From Epiperipatus broadwayi (lineage: Eukaryota; Onychophora; Udeonychophora; Euonychophora; Peripatidae), in contig JAQFVV010006452.1 of NCBI GenBank assembly GCA_028023455.1, positions 984,501 through 1,048,500 of the forward strand: DNA of 64,000 bases, in the 5' to 3' direction. Positions 35,896 through 48,427 of this stretch are shown one piece after another (positions within the stretch are counted from its first letter, which is position 1; each line of letters begins with the position of its first letter). The notes below the pieces were generated by a model. That model had not been told where the DNA came from and ran no database searches. It saw nothing but the letters and a program-made list of their open reading frames with translations. Both the position numbers and the translations under genes were made by a program.

Positions 35896-37159
35896 TGAGA
35901 AAGACCACTATACAATCACTATTTGCAATTCCAGGCTAGATCCTGCACAACATAATTGCTTCCAATAAAATGGATATGGGATAAATATCCATACCAGACA
36001 ATATTACATGTAAAGACATTATCACATTATTTTAATCAATAACAATAATAATTTATATCAAATATTATACCTATCAGACAAATGATAATATTCTTTTTCT
36101 TAAATAGGCCATTTCTCCCATTTTTGTTTTGTTTTAAATTCATGTGCATGGGAAAAACAATTGTAATGATTTTTAGGGTCCAAGGTTTATTTTGATTAAT
36201 TTTAAAACATGGATTTTTCCATTAAATCTTATAAAACAACTTTTTTTATGATTGAGAAGATTTGTCATAGAATTAATCTCTGATCTTTAATAAACTCTGA
36301 ATATAATTCTATGTATGTTTGATCCTTGCGAATATAATACATTTATTTATATTATAAGCTTCATAAAATAGTCGCACATATATATCTAATATTGGATAAT
36401 TTTAATCAATACACCTTTTTTACAATAATAACTCTAGGAAATGACCATTTTAAATAAAGGTCCCAATTTAACAATAACACAAACTAATTATGTGAGATGG
36501 ATTTTTGAATTCAACCCAAATTTATTAGAGAAAGCTTCTTAATTAACTGAGATGGTGTTTTGAATTTGATCCCTGAACTTGCAAAACAAAACTGTTAATA
36601 AATCCATATAGATATAGTATAAAATAAAACATTTAACAGTAATCTAATAATTGTATGTGCTTAATAATTTTTAACATACATAAAATTTTACTCACAGTAA
36701 CCAAAAGAAAGGCTAATGGACTCATTTAAATTTCAAAATAACCCTTTAACATAAAACACCAATCTTTCCTTTTTTTTCTCTTGAATACTTTAAATATTTT
36801 ACAAGCAAAGTGAATATTACATCTATGATTATTTATCTGAAAATTTTACATAATTTTTTTTTTTTTAAAAAAGAAAGTTAAATCTTAACATATATATATA
36901 GACAAGATGGAGATTTTTTTTATATTTTATTTATGCAAATCTCTCTTTTTGTTTTTAACTTCAGTTACTTTAAAAATGCAATTAACCTTTTTTTTAAACT
37001 TTCACTTTCACTTTAATCAATCAATAATGTAAAATATAATTTGTTAGAATTAAATTTAAACTAAAATAAAACTTAAAATAATTAATGCATTAGAAAAACA
37101 ATCTGAGCAGTTTTTTAACTTATGAAGAGAAAGTTTTGAAGCTGGGCTTTCTTACAGTT
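35896..37159. other. A+T-rich spacer, nothing recognised
   Basis: No gene-like frame or shared repeat. Confidence 0.35.
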
Positions 37160-37588
37160 CATTGAGAGGTATTTTTTAAATCTAATATTTCTCTTATGAT
37201 CTCCATTTTAATTAGAGATTCTTTCAGATATATATTTTGATCAAATCTATCAGAGATCTAAGATAGATTTCAGCAGTTGACGGCTTTTCTTCTCTTTTAC
37301 TAAGTCATCATAATGAAGATTCAATGTAGTCTGAATAAAGTGAAAGTCCAGATTGACTGCTGCCAAGAAAAACTGACCATATATAGGTTTTGCCATCTTG
37401 TTTTTAACACCTTTAGATCTTGTTTTTAACACATTTATTAATATCTTATTTTTGTTACCTTTATAACTTGATTTCATTTTAATTATAAGATTTTTTAAAA
37501 TATGTTTATTATTTAGGTGAATGAACTTGCAAAACACTGTAATTATTAAATAGCTTAAATTTTTCTCTTGTTTTTGATCAAGTTTCAT
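37160..37588 (-). pseudogene. Decayed coding block, family not identified
   Basis: A 112-codon frame (37250-37588) encodes a basic protein with SKGVKNKMAKPIYGQFFLAA and DLVKEKKSRQLLKSILDL. After its stop the next frame continues plausibly with DRFDQNIYLKESL then IKMEIIREILDLKNTSQ to about 37160. That continuation across a stop suggests a real but broken reading frame, likely from a mobile element. I do not recognise the family. Confidence 0.35.
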
Positions 37589-37812
37589 CTTTTTTTAAAC
37601 TTATTTTTAATTTAATTATTTAAAATCTATTTTTTAACTGGGTTGTTGTGCAATAAATTGATTAATTATTTGATAATAGAAAGATTTAACATAAACTTGG
37701 TTGTTACCCACGTAGGTCTGACGTCTAGATGAAGATGATAATTTGCAAGTTTCTCTTAAATTTAAACAATTTTGACAAACCTATTAAATTATTTAATATT
37801 ATTTTAATATGA

Positions 37813-37893
37813 CATTTACTAAGGCTTTAACCTCAAGAATATGCATGTAAAAATGCGATATTAGGGACCTCTACAGGTCTTAACCACAAGCTA
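37813..37893 (+). mobile_element. M1 MITE, left part only
   Basis: Matches 252-335: ATTTACTAAGGCTTTAACCTC ... GGGACCTCTACAGGTCTTAA. The right terminal repeat is missing. Confidence 0.75.
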
Positions 37894-38189
37894 ATTTATT
37901 ACTTACTTTATTTTAAACCATTTTTTAATTTTATGTAATATTATTTAAAAAGGTCTTAATACTACATTTATCAGTATCCTTCACAACCCTAAAAACTGCT
38001 TAATATGTAAAAAGACCACATAAGCAACACTGAAATGAATGATATATATATTTTTGACCAAAAAGAAAAAGTTCCATCCGGTGTCCGAGATGAAGGTGCT
38101 CAAATAATTTAGTGGATACAATATAACTATTACCTAGTGAGGTTCAAATATCAAAATTATGTAGGTTCAAAATATAACACTATCAATAA

Positions 38190-38387
38190 TTATAAGCAAT
38201 TATTATAACTCAGGTATCGCGTTTTATCCCTTTCTTTCTTGGTTTGTGTTAGGCTGTTTAAACAAATACTAAGGATTGGCGCGGGCCCACTAGTTTCTGA
38301 TCTAGACTTTTCTAATACCTTTCCTGTCCGGGTTTGTCCCTTTTTGGTCTTTATTTCTAATAAAATGGGTTTTGTTTTGGCCAACAT
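38190..38387 (-). pseudogene. Unrecognised open frame with coding-like composition
   Basis: 65 codons including KPILLEIKTKKGQTRTGKVL and SETSGPAPILSICLNSL. It is clearly richer in G+C than neighbours and rich in Lys/Thr/Ser. It lies between two other decayed minus-strand blocks (37160-37588, 39430-39890) and may be part of the same degraded element or an isolated exon. No family recognised. Confidence 0.25.
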
Positions 38388-39429
38388 ATAAGCCTAATAG
38401 TTGGTAAAGTAAACTCTTTAAACCCGTGTTCATTGAACATAAATCATTTCTCAGATCTAACAAACATTGTTTTTTTTTAGTTCACTAGCTCAGTTATATA
38501 TACTATTTAGGATGGCTTCCTCATCCTTGCTGAAATAGATGTGGGTGTGGTTTAATAATACAAGAAATCACTAAATATTATAAAATCATTTTTTTATGGC
38601 CTTTAAACAGTTAAAGCTTAATTAAATTGTGCGTGTGATGATGATAATAATAGATAATGCGGGTTTCACTACCTCTGGACTAACCTAAACATAAAACATT
38701 TTTATAAAGAAATTCATAATTATTGCTTATTTTAGCTACTTACTATATCCTAAATAACTAATATTCACCTTGTGATGATGACTAATTACACTTAACAAAA
38801 CTATACTTAATGAAATATATATCCTCTTTAATAAAAAAATAATATTTATTACTACTTTTAACATATATAAAAATTTCTAGATAATATGAAAATTGCATGA
38901 ATAATAATAATAATTTGGTTTATAACAATCCTCAGATTAATTTTAAGTTTTCCCTTCCCCAGTTTGTATTAATGGCCTTGCCTGATTTTCCCAAGAAAAG
39001 TATTAAAAATATTATCGCCATTAGCACAATACTTTAAAATCAAATAAATAGAATGTAAAAAATTTAGTAGAATTGAAAGGTTTTAAAGTTTTAAATTTTC
39101 CCCCTCCCTTCAGCTAAATCTATACTTCTTGAAACAAAATAATCTAATATTCAATATTTCATTTTCACTTCACTCCAATTATACAATATAAAATTTTATG
39201 TAGTGTTTTTATCCCTGATAACAAAATATTATTTAAAAAAATATAATAATATTAGTTAAAACAAATATAATCAAAAAATTGTTTTATTAATATTGTAAAA
39301 TAATAAAAATATTTTCATACTTCAGTTTTATGAAGAATTTTTTTAGTAAGTTCTTGTTTAATGTCTGAATGTCTTTAAAAGTTTTAAATAAAATATACCT
39401 TTATTGCTAAATGTTTATTAAGACTATTA

Positions 39430-39890
39430 AAAATGATTAAAGTCATTCTTTGTTTGTGGCTTCGGTTCAACTTATTTCTGCAGCTCTTTTCGTTTTGGGA
39501 CTCTTCTTGGTGTATACTTTTATGTGTGTCTTTGAGGTTTTTGCTTTAGTGGCTTTGATCTTATATTATTTTTTTCTTTGCGCTGTGGATGAAATACGTT
39601 TTCCCTTTGTAATTTTTTGTTTAAATCGTTGTTGTAACAATTAATTGGTTGATGATTATATTTATCAGTAGTTAATTCTCTTCTTTGAATGTGTGTTTCT
39701 TCTATTAAAAATCTTTTTATCTGGTCGTTGAAGGTGTAGAATTTATTTTGACCTTTCTTTCCTATTGATGTGCCTTCCCAGTGTCCGTCTATATATTTTT
39801 CTACCCCTTTTTATATTTTCGCTTCTTGATAGTTTATATTGAATATCACATAATCTTATAATAATTCAAGACGTTTTATATCCATTTTAC
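39430..39890 (-). pseudogene. Decayed N-terminal coding block, family not identified
   Basis: Starting at a Met near 39890 the minus strand encodes MDIKRLELL-stop-DYVIFNINYQEAKI-stop-KGVEKYIDGHWEG, then IGKKGQNKFYTFNDQIKRFL and IEETHIQRRELTTDKYNHQP. After a frame change near 39640 comes LLQQRFKQKITKGKRISS and a Lys/Thr/Ser-rich basic stretch. Such even composition over 150 codons is not chance in this DNA. The plus-strand frame at 39450-39644 is its shadow. I suspect a retroelement protein but cannot name the class. Confidence 0.4.
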
Positions 39891-40706
39891 AACTTACCAA
39901 TCAAGATAGCTCTGTTTTTTGGATAATTTGTTTTAATTAGATCTGTAATTTATTTTCAACTACATTATTTTTCAACTAAAGTTTAATCTTTTCCAGACCT
40001 TTTGTTTAAAAAAATAGACTCAATCCTTATTTTTTCTTTTTTTTTTTTTTTTAACATCAGGTAACACTCAAATCTTTGAGTTCCTTCTTTAGATCTTGAT
40101 AAGAAATTTATTTTAGAGTTTCACCCATTATAGTTCAAGTAAAAATTATTTAAAAAATTGTAAAGATTGAATCTGATTAAACAGATTTCTCTTTTAAAAA
40201 ATTGTAAAAAAATAATTTGAAGATTTAATACTTCCTTTTCTTTCAATATTTAGGAAATGTAAATTTTTGTATGTAATAACATCTTATTTTTCAAATCATT
40301 CTAAAAATTAAATATAATTGTAGTTAGTAATTATAACCAATTATTTAATTAAATCTGTAACTTTTAATCCAATTATATTAAAAAGCAAATAAAAGATGAT
40401 AAAATATTAGAATTGATCAAGATAGTTAGTTTTAAGAAAGTTAAATGTTTAATATTTGAAATATAAAAAATTAAATAATTTAAATACATTGATATGTATG
40501 TTATACTTTGTTTTTAAAGAAAATTAAATATTAAATAGTTTAAATGTGTGTATTACCTTTCTATCAACAAAAACAATAAAGATATAATTGTTGCATTCTT
40601 TTCTGTTTAAAGTTTTAGAACTGACTTGTAGGGTTTAAACTTGATGCCTAATTTTTATGATTATATAAAAATGTGTGATGATTTTGTTTATTTAATTATA
40701 TAAATT

Positions 40707-40711
<5 letters not shown>
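39891..40711. other. A+T-rich spacer, nothing recognised
   Basis: No supported feature. Confidence 0.35.

Positions 40712-40788
<77 letters not shown>
40712..40788. repeat. (TA)n tract
   Basis: About 38 uninterrupted TA units. Confidence 0.97.
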
Positions 40789-40790
<2 letters not shown>

Positions 40791-41250
40791 AAAGTTGAAT
40801 GGGTAATAAAATTTAAAAAACAATTACTCAATTCAAATATATAAAATAATATTAACCAAATGATAATGATGATGATGATTTATAACATAACTACAAGTCC
40901 TCCTAAAGGTATTTTATTTGTTTTTCAAGTTTCAATAAAATAAAAAATAAAACTCTAAGTGCCAAACTTTCTAAGTAGAAAATTCATTGTTGAAAAATTT
41001 ATTAATGTCTCATCATCATTATCTTTTACAAACTATTACCAACATCTTTGCATGTCCCCAATGGATCGCATGATTTCTCAAGGTTATAAATAATATTAGC
41101 ATATTGGATATTAAAAACACAACGTTTGGATTGAATTAAATAAGCAAACACATACTTAATGGGATTAATAAAAGTAACTTAACAATTTATTAACAATGAA
41201 TATATAAAACTGTTGCTTATATACTTGTAATTATCAATACATATACAAAA

Positions 41251-41320
<70 letters not shown>

Positions 41321-41321
41321 T
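41251..41321. repeat. (ATT)n microsatellite
   Basis: About 23 perfect ATT units. Confidence 0.97.
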
Positions 41322-42539
41322 TAATTTAAGGCCTTATAATATTTACAATGATAAGATCAAACCAAGTGAAATAATTAAACAATTCCAAACCATGGTTTTT
41401 TGCATATATTATCCTTGTAATATACTTCCGTATGTCATTAGTTTCTCCACAAGATGGCAATTATGTTTCTAGTGCACTGATGATGTGAGATAGAAAATAG
41501 AGCAGCATTGGTGACCTTAGATAGGGTATAATATTAGTAAGTATAGGGTTATTCTTACAACACTGACAACTTCTCTCTTCACGGCATTAGTAAAGCAGAC
41601 AATGATTGGTTTTAGCAAACTTTAACATTAGTTCCTGAATCTACATTTTTCAGGTATTTGGGCTGATGTAATTTTTGATTATTTAACCACACTTGGTAGA
41701 TAGTTTTCTGCTAAATAAAATCATCATATTTGTTGCTATAAGTAAAGTATTGGAAAAATACTAACAAATAGTCAGGAAATATGCAGATATCCAAGTGACA
41801 GTGATAAACAGTTTTAAGTAGTTCTTTCCTTAGCATGGAACCATTGCAGCATTGCTTTTTGAGATGAGTCCTGAAATAAAACTAGTGTAAACTAGACTAC
41901 ACTATTCTAAAAACTAGCCTTAGTTGCTTGTTTCTGACCTATTTATACCCTGCTTGATATTGTACAACATGTTTTTCAAATAATGGATTCATCACCAGCT
42001 AGTTAGAAGATTTAAATTCTGTTTCTTTACAACATATTTTTTGGAAAATCATTTTCTTTATTCTCTTCACTTCATGTTGTGGAAATTAATTTACAGAATG
42101 ATAAGAAGACAGAAAAAATTGTAACTAAATTTTAAAGTTTGATAGCTGATTTTTAAAATATTATTAACTCCAACATTTTAATATCATATTTTGATTTGCC
42201 ATAAAATTTACTTTAAAAATTGCCAAGTGTTTTAAGGCAGATCAAACAGAGTTTAAACTGCTATTTATTTTTATAAACTATACAATTCAAATATTTTGTG
42301 TGTATTGAAACAATGTGTTTCTTCCTTTACATTGCAATTCACCATTTTATTGCTTCTCACATATTACACAGTGACTTTATAAAATATTTAATTATATGCA
42401 AATGCATAATCTATCTTTTCTTTTAATAGTTTAGGCAATTTATATATTTATTTTTCAATTTATACCAGTTCTTTATTAAGCAATTTTTTTCATTTAGCTT
42501 TGTAATGTAAATAATTGGATCTGCTAACATATTTGTTTC
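41322..42539. other. Spacer, nothing recognised
   Basis: Slightly less A+T-rich around 41420-41640, but no gene-like frame, no shared repeat and no RNA motif identified. Confidence 0.35.
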
Positions 42540-43004
42540 AGTTACAAAATATATAAATATTTGAAAACCAGGCACTCTTCATAAACCTGGAGCTTAATTG
42601 TAAATACAGGGGATTTGAACTCAGACTTTCAAGCACTTGCCAACTATCCACACTATCTCATACAACTGATATACATGTGACCACACACATATAGAAAAGA
42701 TAAATAATCACCAATATAAGTATTTCATGCTAAACCAGCACTCATCAGTTGGTCCAGAATATCATCTCCCACATATATATATATATATATATAATCAATG
42801 CTCAGTGTATATTAAGATAGTAAATCTTCACACTTTAATGGACAGACTTCAATCTACTCCAACCTCCAATATTTCAGCCATCCATATCATTGAAAATCTG
42901 ATGATGGAAAGCCCAAATCATATATATCAGTTGTATGAGATAGTGTGTAAAGTTGGTGGATGCTTGAAAACCTGAGTTCAAATCTCCTATAGTTACAAAA
43001 TATA
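42540..43004. mobile_element. S3 repeat, head-to-head copy with 14-bp TSD (S3-3)
   Basis: AGTTACAAAATATA at 42540-42553 and 42991-43004. 42554-42915 is S3 on the minus strand: 3' stem-loop CCAGG/CCTGG, tRNA-like part, hammerhead 42711-42752, body. 42916-42990 is the S3 3' part on the plus strand. Both outer ends are 3' ends and a single TSD surrounds the whole, so the inverted structure arrived in one insertion. Confidence 0.85.
42711..42752 (-). ncRNA. Hammerhead ribozyme of S3-3, intact core
   Basis: On the minus strand: stem I CCAA/TTGG, core CTGATGA, stem II GTGCT-GGTTT-AGCAT (G-U closing pair), GAA, stem III-like ATACTTAT, cleavage base A before TTGG. All core positions are present. Stem III is weakened compared with the likely ancestral palindrome ATACGTAT. 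Confidence 0.8.
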
Positions 43005-43055
43005 ACTGGAATAATATTAAATGTCTCAAATGCTATATATTGCAATTTTTATTTA

Positions 43056-43057
<2 letters not shown>

Positions 43058-43127
<70 letters not shown>
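43058..43127. repeat. (TA)n tract
   Basis: Two TA blocks separated by TTTTTA. Confidence 0.95.
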
Positions 43128-43130
<3 letters not shown>

Positions 43131-43587
43131 CATTATAAAAAAATCAAAAGGATTTTGGCAGGACATATGTTGCAGACTATTATCAACTACCTTTGAAAAC
43201 ATTGACTCTCACTACAACATAGCAACATCATTATATTTTAAATATAATTAATGCAATATATTTGATATTACAGTTTGAATATATAATTTAGTCTTATTTT
43301 TTTTAAAAAAAAACAATAACTCATTAATACACAAAGCAAAGTTAACACTAATTTTCTCCACAATGAAACTTGCACTAATAAATAAATATGTAATAAACAA
43401 TTTTTTGGCATTGTAAATATGAAAAAACAAAATTAAATTCTCAAAATGCCATTTACAATACTTTATACCATTTTAGATAACTTCATAGTTATAGTAACAA
43501 TAAATTACATTACATATTTAGATATTTATTTGTTTATGCAAGGTTTATGTGAAAAAAAAAGTCATTTAATTCATTTCAAAAATATTT

Positions 43588-43745
43588 AAGTTTTCCTGAA
43601 GGTTTGTGATGATGGTGTTCTGGTTGTATTTTTATATTGGACTACTTCCATCATCTAATATGCATATTGAATGTCTTGCACAAAATTTAACTTTATTTAA
43701 ATATTCCAAATACATTCAACTGTTAGTAATAGCACATCAAACAGA
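43588..43745 (-). repeat. Repeat R5, likely 3' tail of S4
   Basis: Matches 22998-23168 and is directly continuous with the S4 array, whose units read on the minus strand. Confidence 0.7.
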
Positions 43746-44525
43746 TAACTATATTCACAATGTTTCAAGAGGTATTATTCTCTCCTCTTCTTCAGGTGTT
43801 GCTGGCCTGACCTGTAACAGTACTAGCATGGGATTCGAACCTGGACTCTTAGTTTCTTGAAGTATTGAATTTTAAGATAATACTTTAACCAACTGAGCAA
43901 TCCTGCCTAAGGCAACAGTTTTGAGAGGTATTATTTCCCCTCCTCTTCAGATATTGCTGGCCTGACCAGTGACAGTAATAGCATGGGATTTAAACCTGGA
44001 CCCTTAGTTTCTTCAAGTATTATTCTCCCCTCCTCATCAGATGTTGCTGGCCGGACCAGTGACAGTACTAACATGGGATTTGAACCTGGGCCCTTAGCTT
44101 CTTGAAGTCTAATAATTGAGCCATCCTGCCAAAGGCAACAGTTTTGAGAAGTATTATTCTCCCCTTTTCTTCAGATATTGTTGGCCTGACCAGTGACAGT
44201 ATTAGCATAGGATTTGAATCTGGACCCTTAGTTTCTTCAAGTATTATTCTCCCCTCCTCTTCAGATGTTGCTGGCCTGACCAGTGATGGTACTAGCATGA
44301 GATTTGAACCTGGGTCCTTAGTTTCTTGAAGTCTAACAACTGAGCCATCCTGCCAAAGGCAACAGTTTTGAGAGGTATTATTCTCCCCTTTTCTTCAGGT
44401 GTTGCTGGCCTGACCAGTGACAATACTAGCATGGAATTCAAACCCGAATCCTTAGATTCTTGAAGTATTGAATTTTAAGGTCTCTAACCAACTGGGCCAT
44501 CCTATCAAAGACAACAGTCTGTAGT
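43746..44525 (-). repeat. S4: tandem array of tRNA-like plus hammerhead-like units
   Basis: Six units marked by GGCCTGACC (43804, 43959, 44049, 44183, 44273, 44407), with spacings alternating between about 134 and 90 bp after the first, so the higher-order period is 224 bp. On the minus strand each long unit has a tRNA-like A box (GGATGGCTCAGTTGTTAGA), a B box (GGTTCAAATCTC), then GCAACA-CTGAAGA, stem II AGAGG/CCTCT and AAAAC or GAAAC. Short units lack the A-box part. A tRNA promoter with a ribozyme in tandem is retrozyme-like. Frames through the array are by-products. Confidence 0.7.
43752..43806 (-). ncRNA. Hammerhead-like motif at the 3' end of the S4 array
   Basis: Core CTGAAGA, stem II AGAGG...CCTCT with a long loop, GAAAC intact. 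Stem III cannot be drawn convincingly and stem I is partial, so activity is doubtful. Confidence 0.45.
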
Positions 44526-45800
44526 AATTGCATATACTTATATATGAGGTTCCTCCTGATTTCTCCAATATAAAAATACAATTTAAGAAATTTGTTTGAT
44601 AATTGAAAGAAATCCAAATTAAAATATAAATTGTGATTACTTTACAATCATTAGTATGATTGTGTATAATGTAAATTTAAAAAAAAAAAAAAAATTTGTT
44701 TTTTTTACTATCGAAATTATTATATTTAAATATATATATGTAATGTATAAGCGTTTTTATTTATACAGAAAATTAAAAAAAATATTTTACTTTTTTGTTT
44801 AATATAATATATTAGTGCTAGTTAGTCTATTAAAACATAGAACTCAACAAGGTTATGGAATGATATCTAACTATAGGAAAGAAATGACTGCAGGAATAAC
44901 TAATATTTAAAGTCTTTTAGAAAAATTGTTTTTTTATAACTACCATATGCTTATATAAAAAAATTTCAAAAGAACTTGTGCTGAGATATCAAACTTTTTT
45001 TAAAAATCTATATTTTTAAGAATATTAATAAAAGTATTTTATTAAAAAATACATACCAAGTTTTATTTTTATACATATATTGGACATGTTGTTACTATTT
45101 TAATCTTTGTGTCCACTACTTTAAAAATGCACACACCTTTTTGACTTTATTATAAAATCTGATGTAAAGGCAACCTTTCTTAAAAACAGAGAGAGCAGAA
45201 CAAATAATATATATAAATGAATGTGTAGATGAAAGGAAAAACAACTTTTAAATAGCTTACAGCATTGTAAAGCCATCTATAGTCATCTAAAGAAACTTAA
45301 TCATAGATTAGTTTAAATCTGTATATTAAGAGTTTATAAATTTTCATCCATGATTAATAAGCCATCTAAATTAGCTAGGTATTCAGACTAATAATTAAAA
45401 GATTAGCTAGAATGGATTCCTTGAAATATAAAAAATATATATATTATTATTCTGGATTCAAATTTTAGGTCATGGCAGATAAATACACTAACTACCCTAA
45501 CATGAGCAAGGCATGGTTAATAATTTTTTTTTTACCTGAGGCAAATTTATAAACTGCACATTTTAAAATAATTGTTTAAAAGAGTCTACTAACTAAAGCA
45601 ATAAATATAATAGAAAAATATGTATTAAATATAGTTTCTCATTTTAGTGTCCATTTCATTTCAGCATCCGTAACAATTGCTTCATGACCTCATTTATGGG
45701 ACCAATTCTAAACATAAGCCCTTTCATGCTATGTTATATATGTAAGTAGATATATAATAAAAGCTAAATAGATATATAGATAAAAAGTTTAAAAATTAAA
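44526..45800. other. A+T-rich spacer, nothing recognised
   Basis: No supported feature. Confidence 0.35.
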
Positions 45801-46279
45801 TAGATAGGGAGTACATATAAGGATTTGAACTCAGACTTTCAAGCCCTTCATTCTCCACACTATCTCATACTACTGATACACATGACCACACACACACAAC
45901 ATGACCACAATATTGGCATCAGCATGGGATTTGGGAACTATATCATCAGATTTTTAATGTTATGGATGGATAAAGGGAGTAGGTTGAAGCCTGTCCATTA
46001 AAGTATAAAAATTTTCTATCTTAATATAAACTGAATACTGATTGTATATATGTATGGGAGATGGTAATCTGGACCAACTGATGAGTACTGGTTTACCACG
46101 AAACACGTATATTGGTTAATTATTTGTCTTTTCTGCATGTGCGTGATCATGTGTATCAGTAGTATGAGATAGTGTGGATAGTGAAGGGGCTTAAAAGTCT
46201 GAGTTCAAATCCCGTATATTTATAATTAGACTCCAGGTATAAGAAGTGCGTGTTATTTCAAATCTTAGATAGAGAGTAC
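45801..46279. mobile_element. S3 repeat, head-to-head copy with 14-bp TSD (S3-4)
   Basis: TAGATAGGGAGTAC (45801-45814) and TAGATAGAGAGTAC (46266-46279) differ at one base. 45815-45900 is the S3 3' part on the minus strand. 45912-46265 is a full plus-strand S3 starting at TTGGCATCAGC, with hammerhead 46074-46115, B box GAGTTCAAATCCC and 3' part CTCCAGGTATAAGAAG. Confidence 0.85.
46074..46115 (+). ncRNA. Hammerhead ribozyme of S3-4, intact core
   Basis: CCAA/TTGG stem I, CTGATGA core, GAA present (CACGAAACAC), stem III-like ACACGTAT, cleavage base A. Stem II (GTACT-GGTTT-ACCAC) has two mismatches relative to the family pattern GTGCT/AGCAC. Confidence 0.78.
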
Positions 46280-46988
46280 TTAGATACATATATGAATAAA
46301 ATAAAGTGCAAGATGGAAATAAAATAACTAATAAATAACTAATTACAAATGAGCTTATTAAAAGAGAAATTCTACTAACTTATTTTCTTTTATTTACAAT
46401 TTTTATGTATCTGATCAAATAATTCATTACAAGTTTGGACATTTTTTTAATTGAAACAAGTGTGTTTTTGTTGATTGTATATTTTAACAAAAAAAAAAAA
46501 ACAGATTTTAAATTAAAATATGTTATCTAATATCAATTTATTATGAAAATTTAATTATATGAGAGTGAGGCTACTGGCTTCATCAATATACAAAATCTTT
46601 TTCTTAGAAATTAGCCAAATGGCTGTGTTTTAGCAAATGTATTTGCATGAATACAGCTGCTGCTTTTGTGGTTTATAATAGATTTTTTTTTGAATAAAAT
46701 TCATTATAATTGGAAATAAAACAAGCATGAATTGTTGCAAATTTATCCTAAATTGAAAATTTGCGCAATATAATCATTGAAGGCATCTGCAGAGGGAATA
46801 GATTAGATAAAAACGCTGCTGAGTTTTAAAAAAAAAGAGTGGAAAATATTTTATTTATTTCTGTGAGTAAAAAAAAATGAATCAATCATTTAGAATAATG
46901 TAAATAAATAAAATAAAACAATGACAAAATGTTAATTTATAAAACCGAACAATTTTTTTACTAGTAATAATTATATAAATGTATTATA

Positions 46989-47047
46989 GTGCAAACATTA
47001 AACATCACATGACCACCACCTCTTATGCTTGTTTAAGTGCAAACATT
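46989..47047 (-). mobile_element. 37-bp S2 3'-end fragment with 11-bp TSD
   Basis: GTGCAAACATT at 46989-46999 and 47037-47047 flanks AAACATCACATGACCACC ... CTTGTTTAA, which is the S2 3' terminus (CATGTGATGTTT) on the minus strand. An extremely short 5'-truncated insertion, which shows that S2 inserts by priming from this 3' end. Confidence 0.8.
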
Positions 47048-47220
47048 GTTATATATATATACTGTACATAGAAGTTAGTTATTTTTTGATCAAATTAACA
47101 TTAAATTCTGAATGTTAAACCATAAATAGTAACTGCTTAATAAACTGCAAAAGTATTTTAATGATGCAAATATTTTAATTATATAAAGTTTATGATGTAG
47201 TTTTAAAATTGAGATATTAA

Positions 47221-48045
47221 AATAAATTAGATATTAAGCCACTAAACATCACATGATCACCATCTCTTATGCTAGCACATAACTGTTATTAATCAGGCAA
47301 AACTCTCATTACAGTAGTGCCACCCTGTGCCAACCAGAATAATCAATGGATGCCAGAAGTTTGTGCTTAAAATCCTCATCTAGTGCCTACTCATCCAATA
47401 TCCCCAGACTAGTTTCTGGTTTATGGCTCCTCAGTGACAAAAGCCACAAGCCAGAAACTAGTCTGGGGATATTGGATGAGTAGGCACTAGATGGGGGTTT
47501 TATGCACAAGCCTTCTGGTATCCATTGATTATTCTGGTTGGCACAGAGTAGTACTACTGTATGGAGATTTTGTCTGTTTAATAACAGTTATGTGCTAGCA
47601 TAAGAGATGGTGATCATGTGATGTTTAGTCATTTAACACCAATCCTGCCTAATAGGATAGTGGTGGCTATGGTTGTTAAAAAGCCAAAGACACCAAAATG
47701 CATGGATGCTGAACTGAGTTCAGACCCATATGACTATATAAGCTATTGAGCTTAGATTGAAAATATTATTGTGTTTTCAATTTCATTCTCATAGTTTTGT
47801 AGTTAAGTAGAGATAAAAGGTGGCTGCTGGAGGGTTGCATTAGATCCTAAAATCTAGGTGCAGTGCTCTCAGATCCAAGGCTCCTCACTGACAAAGGCCA
47901 GAAGCCAGAAACTAGTCTGGGGATATTGGATGAGTAGGCACTAGATGGGGATTTTATGCACAAGCCTTCTGGCATCCATTGATTACTCTGGTTAGCACAG
48001 TGTGGCACTACTGTATGGAGAGTTTTGCCTGTTTAATAAATTAGA
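47221..48045. mobile_element. S2 repeat, head-to-head copy with 11-bp TSD
   Basis: AATAAATTAGA at 47221-47231 and 48035-48045 bounds one 803-bp insertion. 47232-47425 is S2 on the minus strand ending at the 3' terminus AAACATCACATG. From about 47430 S2 runs on the plus strand through more than one unit (GACAAA.GCC...AGCCAGAAACTAG at 47432 and 47890). The junction lies in the hammerhead. The right outer end stops at GCCTGTTTAA. Confidence 0.88.
47883..47922 (+). ncRNA. Hammerhead ribozyme of S2, one core change
   Basis: CCTCA/TGGGG stem I, CTGACAA (G to A in the core), stem II GGC-CAGAA-GCC, GAA, stem III palindrome ACTAGT, cleavage base C47917. Confidence 0.7.
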
Positions 48046-48427
48046 ACTAAACTATCACCACAATGATCATATGTTATAGCTCATCACAACATTTAACACA
48101 TTTTTAAGTAAAAAAAAATTAACATCTATACATGTTTATTATTTTATATTCTAAAATGTAAAAATTATTATATATGTTATGGTATAAATGCAGCTCTTTA
48201 TACTAACGCCATCTATAGTTACAGTGAGTAATCAGGAATTACCAGATAGTCTTATATGATTGATAACCCAATGTAATTGTATATTGCACTAAATAACTGT
48301 CTTTGTTTTATTTTATATTACATGACATAAAGAATTAATTTATTATTACATATGACATTATGGTAATGCATATACTTATTTATCTATTACAAACAAATCA
48401 AGTCAGATGTCACATGATCTAATTTAA

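Noticed and set aside
43606-44329. Small ORFs rich in Ser and Ile (plus and minus strands)
   Set aside because: They follow the S4 tandem unit; no independent coding signal.
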